The notes under the pieces: generated by a model
The model's input: the letters and a program-made list of their open reading frames with translations, nothing else
The model's database searches: none
What the model was told of the DNA's origin: nothing
Translations under genes and position numbers: made by a program
Shown: piece after piece, positions 9,701 to 21,771 of the stretch
Layout of the letters: each line of letters opens with the position of its first letter
How positions within the stretch are numbered: the stretch's first letter is position 1
Source: Gracilariopsis chorda
Taxonomy: Eukaryota > Rhodophyta > Florideophyceae > Gracilariales > Gracilariaceae
Assembly: GCA_003194525.1 (NCBI GenBank)
Contig: NBIV01000023.1
Span: 248,001 to 312,000, forward strand
Length of the DNA: 64,000 bases
Reading direction: 5' to 3'

Positions 9701-12700
9701 GGGGAGGAGGCAACCGCAGCCGCAGAAAATGCATCGAGCACCTCGGAATCAACACCTGAAACAGGAACGCATGGGCCCACGAGCTATGATAGAATTGATC
9801 CTGTCAAGGCTCTGGAGAATCTTGACCTCGGTCATGTACCGGAGTCACACCGTGAACGTCTGCGAGACATGTTACGGGACTTTAACACAATGTGGGATGG
9901 CTCTCTTGGAGAGATTAATGCTACCGAACATCGGATTAATTTGTTGTCAAACACGCGACCGTTCTCGCAACCCCCATACAAGGCAGGACCAAAAGCCCGG
10001 GAAGAAGAACAGTTCCAAGGGGATAAGATGCTCCGAGCTGGAGTTATTGAACCGGCTCAGTGGCCATGGGCATCTCCAGTTCTACTGGCTTTGAAGAGCG
10101 ATGGAACCTGGCGGTTTTGTATCGACTATAGCCGGCTCAATGCCGTGACGGTACGTGATACGTATCCTATTCCTCGTATGGACGAGTGTATAGACTCCCT
10201 GGGGAGCGCTACCGTGTTCACGGCTTTGGATGCCAATTGGGGATATTGGAAAGTCCCCGTCCGGGAGGAACACCGTGACAAAACGGCTTTCTTCTGCCAT
10301 GCAGGATCGTACCGCTTCAAGTGGATGGCGTTCGGTCTAACCAACGCTTCCACCACCTTTCAGCGCGCCATCGACATTTTGATGAGCCGCTTTAAGTAGC
10401 GGACGTGCCTGGTTTACCTGGATGACATCATCATCTTCTCGGACAACCTGGACGACCATCTCTCCCACGTCAAGGACGTGATGACCGTGCTGCGTGACGC
10501 TGGAATTACCCTCGAGCTGAGGAAGTGCGAGTTCTTCAGTGACACTATCAAGTATCTTGGGCACATTATCGTCCGTTTCTCAATCGAGGAAGTTCGAGTT
10601 AAGTCTCTCGCCGAGGTGAAGGAACCCCGTACTCAAACGGAACTGCGCTCCTTTCTAGGGTTGGTCAACCTCTACAGACGGTTAATTACGAACATTTCGG
10701 ACGTCGCGGCTCCCCTGAACACGCTCCTGCGGAAGGGACAGCCACCAAAACCGGATCCCCTTACCCCCCCCTTCAAGAGTTGCTTTCAACTCCTGAAGGA
10801 GGCTGTCATTTCAGCACCAATCTTGGCATTGCCCAAACCGGGATTACTGTACTCCGTGGACCCGGATGCGAGCGACCATCCGGTTGGATGTGCTCTATTC
10901 CAAGCCACCCCGGACGGGGAACCATCCCCCATCGGGTAATGGTCACGTTCACTAAACCTACATGAACGGAACTACTCCGTCTTTGAAAAGGAGTGTCTTG
11001 CAGTTGTCTGGGCTCTGTCGACACTCCGCCCATACCTCATGGGAGTTTCATATACAGTTTACACGGATCACTCCTCGTTGAGGTGGCTGATGAATATCTC
11101 AGATGCATCTGCCCGCCTGATGCGGTGGAGGCTCCGCTTAGCGGAATTTGACTTCCAAGTCATCTACAAGAAGGGGGCTAAGAACACCCAAGCCGACGCA
11201 CTGTCGCGTTTGCCCACAACTGGGGAAGCCCTCGCCGATGCGGATGACGATGAGATACCGTGCTACGTCGTGGACGGAGCTACACTGGAAGATCCGGAAT
11301 GGCCAGAAGATCTGGATATGGACGCTGAATTTGACGAACTACTCCCTCGAGCGAGGATGCTGAGAGGCCCATACCGGGAAATTTCGTACCTGTTGAGACG
11401 GAGGAGATGATCCGAGAACAGTTCGGTGACCTCTTTTGTACAAGAATACGTGCGCGCCTCAATGGCGGGGAGAATCTCCCTTTCGAGGTGAACGACATTG
11501 TATACCTCGTGAGGACCGTCGAGGTTACTCCACAAGTTGTGGTACCGCACACGCTACAGAAGCGGATATTGCATCTTTCGCACTATCCGAAACTCGGTGG
11601 ACACTACTGGGGGAGAAAACTTTACCTAATCCTTCGCAGGGGCTTTTACTGGCCCACCATGGCGGTTGATTGCTACGCCACGGTGCGGTTTTGCGCAGAG
11701 TGTGCGAAGAACCGGGTGAAGCTCCGGAAGAACTCCAAAAGGATGAAGTTATTCCCTGCCAGGGCGCCACTCGAGTTTGTCGCCATGGACATTCTCGGCC
11801 CGTTACTCAGTACACGGAGGCGGGACAACTTCCTACTCTTTATTACGGATAGATTCTCAAAGCTTGTTCGGACAGTGCCTCTCAAGAGGATTACCGCTTA
11901 CACGGTCGCAAACGCGTTTGTAACGCATCGGGCTTTTGTGTATGGACCTCCATTGTAACTACTCTCCGATAACGGGAAGCAATTGGCATCGCGGGTTTTC
12001 CAGGATTTCTATCGCATACTGGATGTAAAGAACCTCTTCACAACCAGATATCATTCCCAGTCTAATAGGCAGGTCAAGCGATTCAACCGGACTATGCTAG
12101 CTTCGCTCCAGTGCTACGTGGCTGACCACCCAAAGACTTGGGATCTCTACACCGATGCAGTGACGTTTGCGTACAATACGCAGGTACACCGGACTACCGG
12201 AATATCTCCTTTTGAGTTGGTCCTTTCTCAGACACCGCCGCCTGTGGCGTTGGAATCTCAACCGACGTTGGACTCGTTCCCTTCTGTGAAGGATTAACGC
12301 CAGAAATGGAAAGCATGGCTCACCAAGCTACTACCTGTGTGGAAATCTATGGACCGCGCCCAAGCCATGTACAAACGGGATTTCGATGCTCGTTTGCGAG
12401 TCGGTAAGCCGGAACAGATCAACCCCCGAGACTACGTATTCGTCCGCAAGAAGTATTATAACCCTGAAAAGGAGAAGCGCCACAAGCTCTCGCCAGTGGC
12501 GGATGGTCCTTTTAAGGTTATCTCCGCAACAACACACACGGACGTGGTGGAAATGGGCGACGCACATCAGCAGTTGTCTCGCGATAGCGTCGTGTTAGCC
12601 CCTCCACCCTCAACCAAGGCTGCACCAGCTACGCTGGACCCCACGCCTGAAGGTGGCTCTGCAACCGGTACACAGGTGGTTTCACGGCCTGCCGTGTTGC

Positions 12701-13350
12701 CCCACCCCTCCTGGGGCCTCTCAGACATTCCGTCTATCTCGGAAGACCCGGCTATGTCGGAACCCAACGGCCCTCCTGGCCGCTCTCAACCACCGTCAAA
12801 CGGAACCTATCACCGTTCTAAGGTTACTTCAAGAAGAGCTCGTCGCCCCGTAACTCTGTCTGAGGAGGGGGAGGACAACTGCCCTATCGCGGATATCTTG
12901 CCGTCGAAACGGGACTCAGACCGTGGCACACGGATTAGCAACGCTGGTGCTCCATCGCAGTGGCAGGATAGCGCCGGTCACGCCCCGTCTGTTTGCAGCA
13001 TCGCCGCGCAGTCTCCGCCCGTGACGGAACCTCCCGCGGTAGTGGCAACGTCGCGATCGACATCGTTGCAGCACGCGCATGGACGCGAAGATGATACGCC
13101 AGCAACGTTGGGTGCCGGTGGCACACCCCAGAATGGAAACGCACGCTACACTGCGTCAGGAGAGACCTCCGTCGAGGGGGACGCTTCGGCAGAGGCACCC
13201 ACCGTTGATAACGGGACCGCACACCCTGAGAAAGGGAAGGATGTCACAGCATCATCGCGCTCGCGCGCGCGCAATCCGAGCGTCTCCGTAGACCCTGGTA
13301 CGATCACCAGTGGCGAGCCGGTCGTTCCGGATGATGTAACCATCTAGGAC
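6700..13350 (+). mobile_element. Ty3/gypsy-type LTR retrotransposon, broken fossil
   Basis: Parts occur in the order expected for Ty3/gypsy. A gag-like region with a Ser/Asp/Arg-rich segment occupies about 6.8-8.3 kb. A retropepsin-like segment (VLDTGAGPNF) is near 8.95 kb, reverse transcriptase at about 9.9-10.9 kb (KSDGTWRFCIDYSRLNA) and RNase H at about 10.9-11.25 kb (YTDHSSLRWL, KNTQADALSRLP). An integrase zinc-binding and catalytic region follows at about 11.4-12.3 kb, then a long disordered tail to about 13.35 kb. RT-RNase H before integrase separates it from Ty1/copia. The coding region is broken in several places (roughly half a dozen or more), so it is inactive. Conserved motifs remain readable, suggesting moderate age. 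Matching LTRs were not identified with confidence, so the outer boundaries are approximate. Confidence 0.85.
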
Positions 13351-15560
13351 GGCATGAAAAACCCGATTCGGGAATTTTCAGCCAAGTCCCAGGGTGCTGT
13401 ACCACCTGTACACGCCCCGACGGGGAGCTTACAGAAGGAAGTCACCGTGTACCACGGAGCATTGCACACGCAACGCACGGCGCAGCCGTGGGGAGATACC
13501 CTAAAAAGGGAGGCGTATCACAACACGCCCCGTGGCTGCCAACCGTTACCAAAGTCACGTGAACCCCAAATCAAGGAGACAAGCTCGGCGCCACTCACCG
13601 CGCAGCGCGGAACTACTCCACAGGAGCCCGCGCAGACGTCACCGTCAGGGCGAATCGAACCTCGCGACCTCAAGGTGCGAGACGACTACCACGCTGGTGG
13701 GTCAGTGACTCCTCGCGGGAAAGAAGCCGTCGAACGGACGTGGCACCCGGGTAATCTGTTACGGGACGTTTTCCCTCATGAGGGCACGTCCACCGCTCGC
13801 GGTGCAACCACGACACGGCAAGGCCGAGAAGTCTTCGTCCAGGATTATAATCTCGACCACGTCGTGGGGTCGGTTATGACGGAAATGGTATTCTGGAATA
13901 CCGCCCCTGTTGGTACGGATACGACCCGAGTTGGGATACGTGGCAGCCGACCCAACACCTCCCACGGTCCAAAGTGGTACAGTATCACCGCCGCGCGGAA
14001 ACAGCTACGCCAGCTACGCTGTGTAATGCCCAAGTGGGATGAGCCGTTATGATGGAAGAGAGAAGTAAGAACTGGGACTGACCTCACTCGGGGACGTTCT
14101 GCACCGTGAGGCTACACCGACACAGTCGGCTGCCGCCGAAGCAATCGTTTTCCGGAACCTTGACCGCCGATGGTTTTTCATCCAGCATGCTGGGGCGCCC
14201 ACGCCTTGGCATTCCGTATGCACGGTTTTTCCCATCGACAATGGTGTGTGGTTTTCGAGCGCACCACCTTTTGCAAGAATTGAGTTTTCTATCTACACTA
14301 TGGACCATTTATGATGGATGCCGGCCCGGATTAACCGGTTTCTAACCCCCGCTGCCCGGCATGCAGGGTGTCACGGAAACTCCCAAAGGCGCTCACGCAA
14401 TCCGTACAGCACGGTGGGAGCGTGGCTTTCCCCGTTTCGTTACGGTTGCGCTTCCCCATCATCGGGAATGTACCTCTACAGTACCGTATGAAGGTCTTCT
14501 ACCGATAATCGGCTAACTCGGTCGTCCGACCTCCGTTTCCATGCGAAGGTTTCTAATCCCGCAAGGCGGTCGCAGTATCCCATATCCCCGCGAGTGCGGT
14601 ACATTAAGATGTCGAAGGTGACCTCGTTGGGAAGCGGATACTCGAAAAGAGCCCGGCGCTGCCGGAGGTGCGCGCAGCGCACGAATGCCCCATGCGCGTC
14701 AACGGCGGACTCTCCCGGAAGCTGGCTAACATGGTGCACAGGGATCGTGATGCGCTGGCGCCAGTACCATGACATGGTCATCAAACCAGGCAGGTCCCCC
14801 GGAAGGGTGTTAACATTATCCGCCTATGACGCGATGAGCTCCTCATCACAGACGGCTAACGGATGGAACCAGGGTGCATGCCGAAGCATGAGACAGCCAC
14901 GCCGAGTATTCACACTCGCCCCAATCAGGGCATCGTAAACCGGCCACACCGGAGGAGGACTCTGACCAGAGAAGATACCTGGAGTGGGACGCCTGGTGTT
15001 GCCAGAGGGCGCGCCTTGCGACGAAACTCCGCAGGCTGCGGGGTGTCTTGCAACGGCTGTGCCGACGGAGCGCCCTGCAACGAAGTTTTGTTAACTGCCT
15101 GGGACAGAGGAGCGGACCGGAAACCGGTGAATCCACCGTGGAAACGGAGAGGACGATTGGGAGGAAGGTTGGACATTCGTGGAATGCGCGGTGAGCCTTG
15201 AGAACGGAGCGAAGCTGCAGGTGCAGGAACAGGTGTAGAAGACTGTGTTGTGGCCTCAGAAGGAGAAGACGGAACAACGGAAACGCGCGAGCTTTTACGT
15301 CGTACTTCCGACACTGCGCCGTCCCTCGTTGAGGTTGTCGCTCCGTCTGAGGAGGGGGATTTGAAGTGCAACCGCTCGCGATGGAACTTAGTCGCCGCTT
15401 CGGGTATTCCGGGTTATCGCTCATTTATGATTAGAGAGTATACTTGTGCAGACGGATCAGATTGTGCACGTGGCAACGGCTCGGCCAGATGCGCCGTAAC
15501 ACCGAAATCTGCGCTTGTTACACGGGTACACCACAGTAGTGGATAGCGGGCTAGATACAA
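13351..15560. other. degenerate repeat-derived sequence after the gypsy fossil
   Basis: Up to about 14.05 kb the plus strand still has a long open, protein-like stretch that may be the decayed end of the preceding element. From about 15.4 to 14.0 kb the minus strand has protein-like stretches: a Ser/Pro-rich part around 14.93-15.37 kb (SPSSDGATTSTRDG) and a more folded part around 14.48-14.78 kb (PLPNEVTFDILMYRTRGD). No family can be named. It is probably debris of another element in opposite orientation. Confidence 0.35.
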
Positions 15561-16165
15561 CTTATTCATTTATTTAGCTATTACACTGGGTAGTCTCCTG
15601 TAATCAGTGCAGCGGTGGCCGCCGCTGCACCTTAGTAAACTTCCCCAAAACGGTGTTCTACTGCAAGAACTTGGCTCTGAGTCCTCTCGCCTTCGACGGT
15701 ACTAAACTCCATTGGGGAGAGGTATCCCGTTGCACACGGCTCGTTAAACCCCCTTGCTCGCCTAAGACAGCCCGTAGTTGGGATAATATTACCCACTGTT
15801 GTGGTTTTCGCCCGTGTATACGGTTTTTCCGGCCTTGCCACTTCATGCCCGAGTCCCTCTCGTGACTCGCACCCCTACTCCATTCTCTCCCCTTTTCCTT
15901 TTCCTTTTCCTTTCTTTTTCCATTTCTGGGCAGCTCCCACTGTCGTGGCTCATACCGACTTACCGTCGTCTGTGCGCTACCGTGTGGACATCTTCCTTTT
16001 TTGGAGCGATACCGAAAACTGGCTTCTAATTACATTCCTAAGCTTGTCGCGAAGGTTGACCCCGATTTACAACCGGCTTCGCCGTGTCATCCCTCGAAGG
16101 GCTCTTACACTGGGTTCACCTCGTGAAAGAAGATCCCGAACATCTTTGGAGTGTTTTCCCGCTTG
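15561..16165. other. possible retroelement leader or terminal-repeat debris
   Basis: No host gene is supported. The stretch contains a pyrimidine-rich run (TTTTCCTTTTCCTTTTCC) around 15893-15918 and short protein-like frames after it. Its position between the gypsy fossil and the Tc1-like element suggests leftover retroelement sequence, but no copy was found elsewhere in the window. Confidence 0.3.
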
Positions 16166-16169
16166 AGGG

Positions 16170-17180
16170 CATTGCACTACACTAGAAAACTCCAACAAAT
16201 CCAAACGCAAATATTCAAGAGCTAACAATCGTAAGTTTACCAAAAATACGGAGCGTCAAATCATTCGAAAGGCCCTGACTGGTTAATTTAGTGCCAATGG
16301 CATACATCGTGACATGCAACTATCTGTCACAACCCGTCGTGTTCAGCAAATACTTCAAAATGTCCTTCACTTCACGTACAAGAAAATGATGAAGGGTCCA
16401 TACATGAAGGCTTCAAAAATTATTCGAAGAATGGAATTTGCCAGGACGTACCTTCAATCAAAAGCTATTGACTGGAAAAATGTTATTTTTACGGATAAAA
16501 AGTTTAATTTGGATAGACCCGAAAGAAATTGCATGAATTGGCATGATTTAAGAACTTAACTATGGTTGTTTTCTAAACACAACATGGGAAGGGGATATGT
16601 AATGATTTGTGGGGCCATTTCTTAGTACGGTGCTTTGCAGGTATTGAAACTAAACGATAATAAAAATTTTAATGACTATGTGAAACAAATTGATGAAAAC
16701 CTTTTACCGTTTGCTGCAGAAATACTGGTAGAACATTGGCCTTTGGTTAATGATGGGGCTTCTATTCATCGTTCTAAGGTCATCAAAGAGTAGATAGCAC
16801 GCAAAAAGATGGATGTTCTACAGTGGCCTGCTCATAGTCCGGACCTATATTTAATCGAAAATGTCTGAGGTACTATGGTTCGAGATGTCTACCAGGGTTT
16901 CAAGCAGTTTGAAACTGTAGAAGAGCGTGGTGCAAAGATTGAATCAGTTTAGAATAATATCGAAGAAGCTTTTATAAAGAATTTTTATCGTTCTATCAAT
17001 AACCGTCTACTGTGCGTGCTGGACGCAAATGGTGGGCCATCAGGCTATTGAATCTGTTGTTTTGGCTAAGAAGTACTTTTTGGACTTATTGAATTTCGTG
17101 GATGTATAGTAAATTTCACACACTAAATTCTAAAGTTGTTGGTGTTTGAGTTTTACTTTGTTATTTCGGTAGTATCACTT
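16170..17180 (+). mobile_element. Tc1-like DNA transposon, decayed
   Basis: A transposase pseudogene is flanked by weakly complementary ends. On the left, AGAAAACTCCAACAAATCC lies near 16184. On the right, the complement of TTGGTGTTTGAGTTTTACT lies near 17139-17157. The match is imperfect, so the ends are approximate and no certain TA target duplication is claimed. The AT-rich composition contrasts with the GC-richer gypsy fossil to its left. Confidence 0.6.
16221..17051 (+). pseudogene. Tc1/mariner-superfamily transposase (DD34E), multiple stops
   Basis: One frame reads through the whole transposase without a frameshift, but with stops at 16284, 16557, 16623, 16791, 16866 and 16950 before the natural end at 17049-17051. 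The N-terminal helix-turn-helix part reads KFTKNTERQIIRKAL...RRVQQIL. The catalytic core shows the first Asp in VIFTDKKF, the second in NDGASIHRSK and the Glu in WPAHSPDLYLIENV. There are 34 positions between the second Asp and the Glu, giving DD34E, the Tc1 signature rather than mariner DD34D. In an active family these residues catalyse cut-and-paste transposition into TA. Decay by point stops only suggests a single copy ageing in place. The first codon of the old protein is not certain. Confidence 0.85.
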
Positions 17181-17248
17181 TGAATGCTACTCTACTCCAG
17201 TGTGTATGAGCTACTTCTTCGACTTTGACCTGCCTTGCTCTTCGCGAG

Positions 17249-17497
17249 CTAGGCCGGCGGTCTACTGGACTTGTTTGAATTTCGCGGAGTGTATTTGTCA
17301 GACAATGTTTTCCATAAGGTTCTCTTCGTATAACGTTCGTGAATTGCAGTCTGTATTGTCGCGTGTCTCATGTCCATTTTGGGCGTTGGTGGACAGAGTC
17401 CATCGCGTTGTTCAACTGCGAAGAGCAGATATCTGTCTTTCTGTACCTGATTCAAACGAGTAAAGCGCGCGCTTTTCGAATATGACTGTATATTGCC
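17249..17497 (-). other. possible protein remnant, unidentified
   Basis: The minus strand is open from about 17497 to 17249 and reads protein-like: RLNQVQKDRYLLFAVEQR near the start, then HERYTKRTLWKTLSDKY. It may be the N-terminal, DNA-binding-like part of another transposase, but it is short and no family is recognised. A plus-strand frame over the same bases is also open. Without a homolog this stays a guess. Confidence 0.25.
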
Positions 17498-17735
17498 TAT
17501 CAGGTTAACCAGTAAGATGGTATTAGAGATATACCGCTCGCCGTTCTATACATATTTCTAGATGAGCGTGAAATCGGTGTAATTGGGGGCCAGAAGGCCC
17601 TTGTCCATTTCGCGAAATCTGCCGATTTAGCGATTGAACAGCTACCAACGGTAGGGGTTAGCAATCTACCAAGCAAGGGTACAGCTCATCATCGAGGTCA
17701 ACAGGATCAATCGGATCATCAGCCAGCGAGAAGCA

Positions 17736-18839
17736 ATGTTCACATGCGTTCCATCAAACATTGCTCTCGTAGAAGACAACCCTCCGTCACTTGCAATGCG
17801 CTGCAGAAGGCCATTTACCACTTTCGCTTTCTGCCCTCAAGGTCCCGGCTTTCTCGGAAGACAACTTGCGCGAGCTAGTACAATCAGCTCACCATGTAAG
17901 AAATATAGAGGGGGAAGCTGGCGCCCAACGGCCCGTCTCCTCCCCTTAGAGACTGGCTTAATGATGGAGGTCATCGATGTTCCCCCAACAGTTGATACCA
18001 CAACGGCCCCGCCAGAACCACATCTTATTTTGTTTGTGCACGGCTCTTTGCACGGCGCGTGGTGTTTCAAGTACTTTCAATCGTACTTTGCAGATCGTGG
18101 ATATCTGACAAAGGCCATCTCTTTACGTGGATGCGGCGAGTCACAAATCGACCAAACCACTTCTACCACCATTGATCAACATATCGGTGACCTAAACGAC
18201 GCTATACCGAAGTTAGTAGGGAGCACTCCACCGATTCTTGTGGGCCACAGCAATGGGTGTTTCTACATTCAAAAGTGGTTGGAGCAGAACACCACCGTTC
18301 CAGTTCCATCCACCGTCTTTTTGACACCTATCCCTCCAAGCGGCGTATCCAAAATGGTTATGAGGACGATGAAGAAACAAGGATTGTGGAACGCTTTAAG
18401 AATCGCTCTGGGTATCATGAGAAAAGCCATGACTAAGGAAGTTCTCTTCTGTCGGCGATTGCTTTTCTCCAAAAAAGATGCTGAGGGCTTCTCGGAACAA
18501 CTTGAAGGTGATCAGAAGCTGCAGGAATATATGCACCTAATGGGTAAAACGAAACTCACCCTTGACGGGAGAAGTTTCAAGAAAACGGTCCAAAGCACTG
18601 GTACTTTTACCGGTAAAGCCATTGTTCTGGGAGGAACAAATGATGTCTTAGTAGATCAAGAGGGTTTGGAGGAGACGGCGCAAATGTGGAACGCTGATCT
18701 TCACATTTTCGACGACGCCCCGCATGAGCTCATGTTGTATTCAAAGTGGGAGGATGTTGCAGAGCTAATACTCAAGTGGCTTCAGGAGCAGAATCCTATG
18801 TTGGAATCTGGAACAAATCAGCAACCGAATTCGATCTGA
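17736..18839 (+). CDS. alpha/beta hydrolase fold protein
   Basis: This is an intronless 367-residue protein. The fold starts near residue 96 with LILFVHGSLHGAW (oxyanion HGS at 102-104). GHSNG at 170-174 places the nucleophile at Ser172. The acid is probably the Asp of GGTNDVLVDQE, and the base His is in DDAPHELMLYSKW near the C terminus. The triad is complete, so a hydrolase or esterase activity is likely; the substrate cannot be told. The first ~75 residues lie outside the fold and include a basic, Ser/Thr-containing stretch after Met21 (MRCRRPFTTF), which could be an organelle-targeting leader. The ATG at 17736 gives the longest protein; Met21 and Met76 are alternatives. It stands alone, with transposon debris on its left and gene-poor DNA on its right. 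Confidence 0.85.
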   Translation: MFTCVPSNIALVEDNPPSLAMRCRRPFTTFAFCPQGPGFLGRQLARASTISSPCKKYRGGSWRPTARLLPLETGLMMEVIDVPPTVDTTTAPPEPHLILFVHGSLHGAWCFKYFQSYFADRGYLTKAISLRGCGESQIDQTTSTTIDQHIGDLNDAIPKLVGSTPPILVGHSNGCFYIQKWLEQNTTVPVPSTVFLTPIPPSGVSKMVMRTMKKQGLWNALRIALGIMRKAMTKEVLFCRRLLFSKKDAEGFSEQLEGDQKLQEYMHLMGKTKLTLDGRSFKKTVQSTGTFTGKAIVLGGTNDVLVDQEGLEETAQMWNADLHIFDDAPHELMLYSKWEDVAELILKWLQEQNPMLESGTNQQPNSI

Positions 18840-21750
18840 GATTTTGAATTCTGTTCTGGAAGGTTGTGTTTGTGACGGAGGGTATTCGCCCCCATCCTGC
18901 AGTTTTTCATCTTAGTCTTGTTCAGTTTGGTTGAAGGCGATTTGTAATAATACCTAGAGAGCGTTTGGACCAAGTTTGTGGACACAGTACGGAAAACGAA
19001 TTGAAAAGGAAAGGAAACAAACTCCATCTCGTGAAGAATTGAACCTGATTGTGCGTCCGGTGAAAAAGAAAGGAAGCAACAAATGCTTATCACATATTGC
19101 AAAAGAGTTTCTTGACTCAGTGAGCAGTATCCGGTGCAGAAACCAGGTGCCCGTCTGTTTGACCGACGCGAACACGAACTGGTATTATGCTTTTGAAGTT
19201 ATGGGAAGCCCATGTTGTTCTCAGTTCTGCGATCTGGTTCGCATTGAGAATACAAATGTTTCATGTGCATCACAAGTCTTGTGACGTACATGAAAGGGTT
19301 ACGAGGGAGGGGGTTAAGAAGGCTACCCAGGGATAAAGGGGTTAAACGGGGATGCCTGGTAACGTTTTTGAGCCACGTGCCTGCTGTGACGGGAACATCC
19401 ATCACACCATCACACGCTTGTACTGGAGCCGACTCGGATCGTGCGAATCGGGACTTCCTTCGTAAATACCTAGATTCCCTGGTACATTCGTATCCAAGAC
19501 GTCCTCTCTTTCGGTGTGGTAAACAACCACTGGTGATACCTTTGTCCCGGGATTCCTCTTCCACATATCATATAAGGAGATCTACTCTGTCGCGCTAATA
19601 GGAACTTCGCTCAATGTGGGGATCTGTGACAAGGGCGACAAGGGCAGTTGGTGCGAGGTCCTTACTTCGACAGGGACCGAGAAGAAGCTTCTGCAACAAA
19701 CAAACACTGGAAAGAGAAGCTGGTGAAGGTACGCAAGCAGCATGCGTTTGCCGAGAGAAGTAAAACATGAATGAGCACTGTCCAGATGCTAACTTTAATG
19801 TGATGAAACAGAGTACCCAGTGTCTTCCCGACTGATCAAGAAGCACGCCGACCAGAGAGCTGGTGTTGCTGTCTTCACAGCCACAGTGGTTTTTGGATGG
19901 CCACTGGTATTTTATATTACAAAGTAAGACTACGTTATGCGTACTTCTGTACCAAAAGATGGCTAGCTTGGCGTGCATCGTCGTCGGACCTTGAGCACAC
20001 GTCAAGTTTCGGCCGTCTTAACTCCGAAGGTCCTGCTTCACGCCAAGCGTTTTTCTGCCTTCATGCCTGTCGCCCTATATGTGCCGTGGAACGCAAATGA
20101 ACTTTATTCCAAAGGTTGGGCTTTCGAGTATCTGACGAATGCAACGGAACTGAAAAGCAACCATCGACTGGCAACGAGACAGCTTCTCCACTTCCCTGTA
20201 CTGATATGGTCCATGACGCAGTGCGTATTCCAAGAGGATCTTCGTGAAAATGGTTCACGTTACGTCTAGAAGAGTTGTCCATGTACTCCTGACAACATGT
20301 TAAGGACTATTGAATGCATTCTCGGTCGTTAGAACTTCAGTAAATGCCATTGAAATTGCGTTTGTAGCATTACCAAGTGAAGCGTACTTTGTTCTCGATA
20401 CCTTCTTTTTCACCACACTCTTTTCTTGGTCCTAGATTCATTCACTGTCTAGAAAGCCTGCTCCGTTATCGAGCTTTGGTGTCGCAAGCTCCTATTTCAA
20501 ACCACGGAAGTCAAGTGACTACACAGCCTTCCATCTCCCACTGTTATCGATAGTACTGTACGAATTAAGAATCATTTTGAAGGCACGAAATCATTGGTTC
20601 GCGTAAGATCCTGACATGTGCGAAACCGCACCCCTATATTAGTCATCACAACACGCCTTTGAGCGTTTTTCGCACAGAGCGGTCGTCAGTGAGGCCCCTC
20701 ACCTCCAGTAATAGTTGACACTTAGGTTGCTCGATATTTCTTGCAAGCCGGTGAGACATCACATTGAAGAATAGCCAATCCAAACCGGCATATGTACAGC
20801 CTATGACTTTATCGGCTTAGGTCTCTTAATCTGTTGTCAATAGACAGCTAGGGTTGGTGCTGGACGGGCCCACGAACCTCTAGCTTCCATAGCACTCCTG
20901 ACAACGGCTCCATCTTGTTCTCCTCTGAGATTCACGTGAACTCTCTTCAGGATACTGTACACTGACACACTACGGACTCCATCCTGAGTCCTGAGGCAAA
21001 TCCATGCAGTGTGCATCGCGATGGCCTTCCACTTAGTCTTCCCAACGATACCTCATCTCTGTACTTTAACCGATATAGGGTTAATCCTGTTACATACGAA
21101 TGTCGAGTAGTATTGCTGGCTTGGCGGTCGCAGATAGGGTTAAAGGGTAAATTTTGCCACCCTCGGTATTTTGTGGAGGTGGAGAAATGAGGACTTTGTG
21201 CAGCTCACGACTGGCATGCATTTAGATACTAAGTCTATTGCCATGAAACTGGGAACCATTTCTACCAATCGATACCATCTCGCCCTCATCTTCCTTGCGG
21301 CGGCGTAGCTATCCTATGGGCTGTGGTACAGACCCCCGCGCAGCAAGAGGGGGGCTCCGGTGTTCATTGTCAGTCCCGAGAACGGTGGCGCTGTTGCTGT
21401 TTGTTCGTGTTTCCCCGAGTGCGAAGGCCGACGGAGGAATTCCTTGTATACAGCTTTCTTCTGAGGAAAGCTGGTCAAACGCTCGAACCTTAATTTGTCA
21501 AAGGTGCCCAGAACGACCAATGTGTTCGAGTATAAAGATCACTGCTGTACTCAGAGATTATCAATCACAGCGATGTTTATATCATTCCAAAACGAACACT
21601 ATTAGCTCTGCATCATAGAAGTTGTAGATCAAACAGAAAGCATACGACAACACTAGCGTAGCCTGAACATGCTACGGAAATCGTCAAGAACAACCCCGCT
21701 AGTATTGAAGAGAGAGGTAGATTTAGCCCTTTACCTTCGGTTTATCTGTT
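18840..21750. other. gene-poor intergenic region
   Basis: Short open frames occur on both strands but none resembles a known protein or has consistent context. No tRNA or rRNA was recognised. Motifs such as GGGTTAAG, GGGGTTAAAC and AGGGTTAA recur but form no array. Confidence 0.4.
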
Positions 21751-21771
21751 GGGGGGGGGGGGGGGGGGGGG
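21751..21771 (+). repeat. poly-G tract, 21 bases
   Basis: This is an uninterrupted run of G followed by AAAGGGG. It could form a G-quadruplex and is prone to length error in sequencing. Confidence 0.95.
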
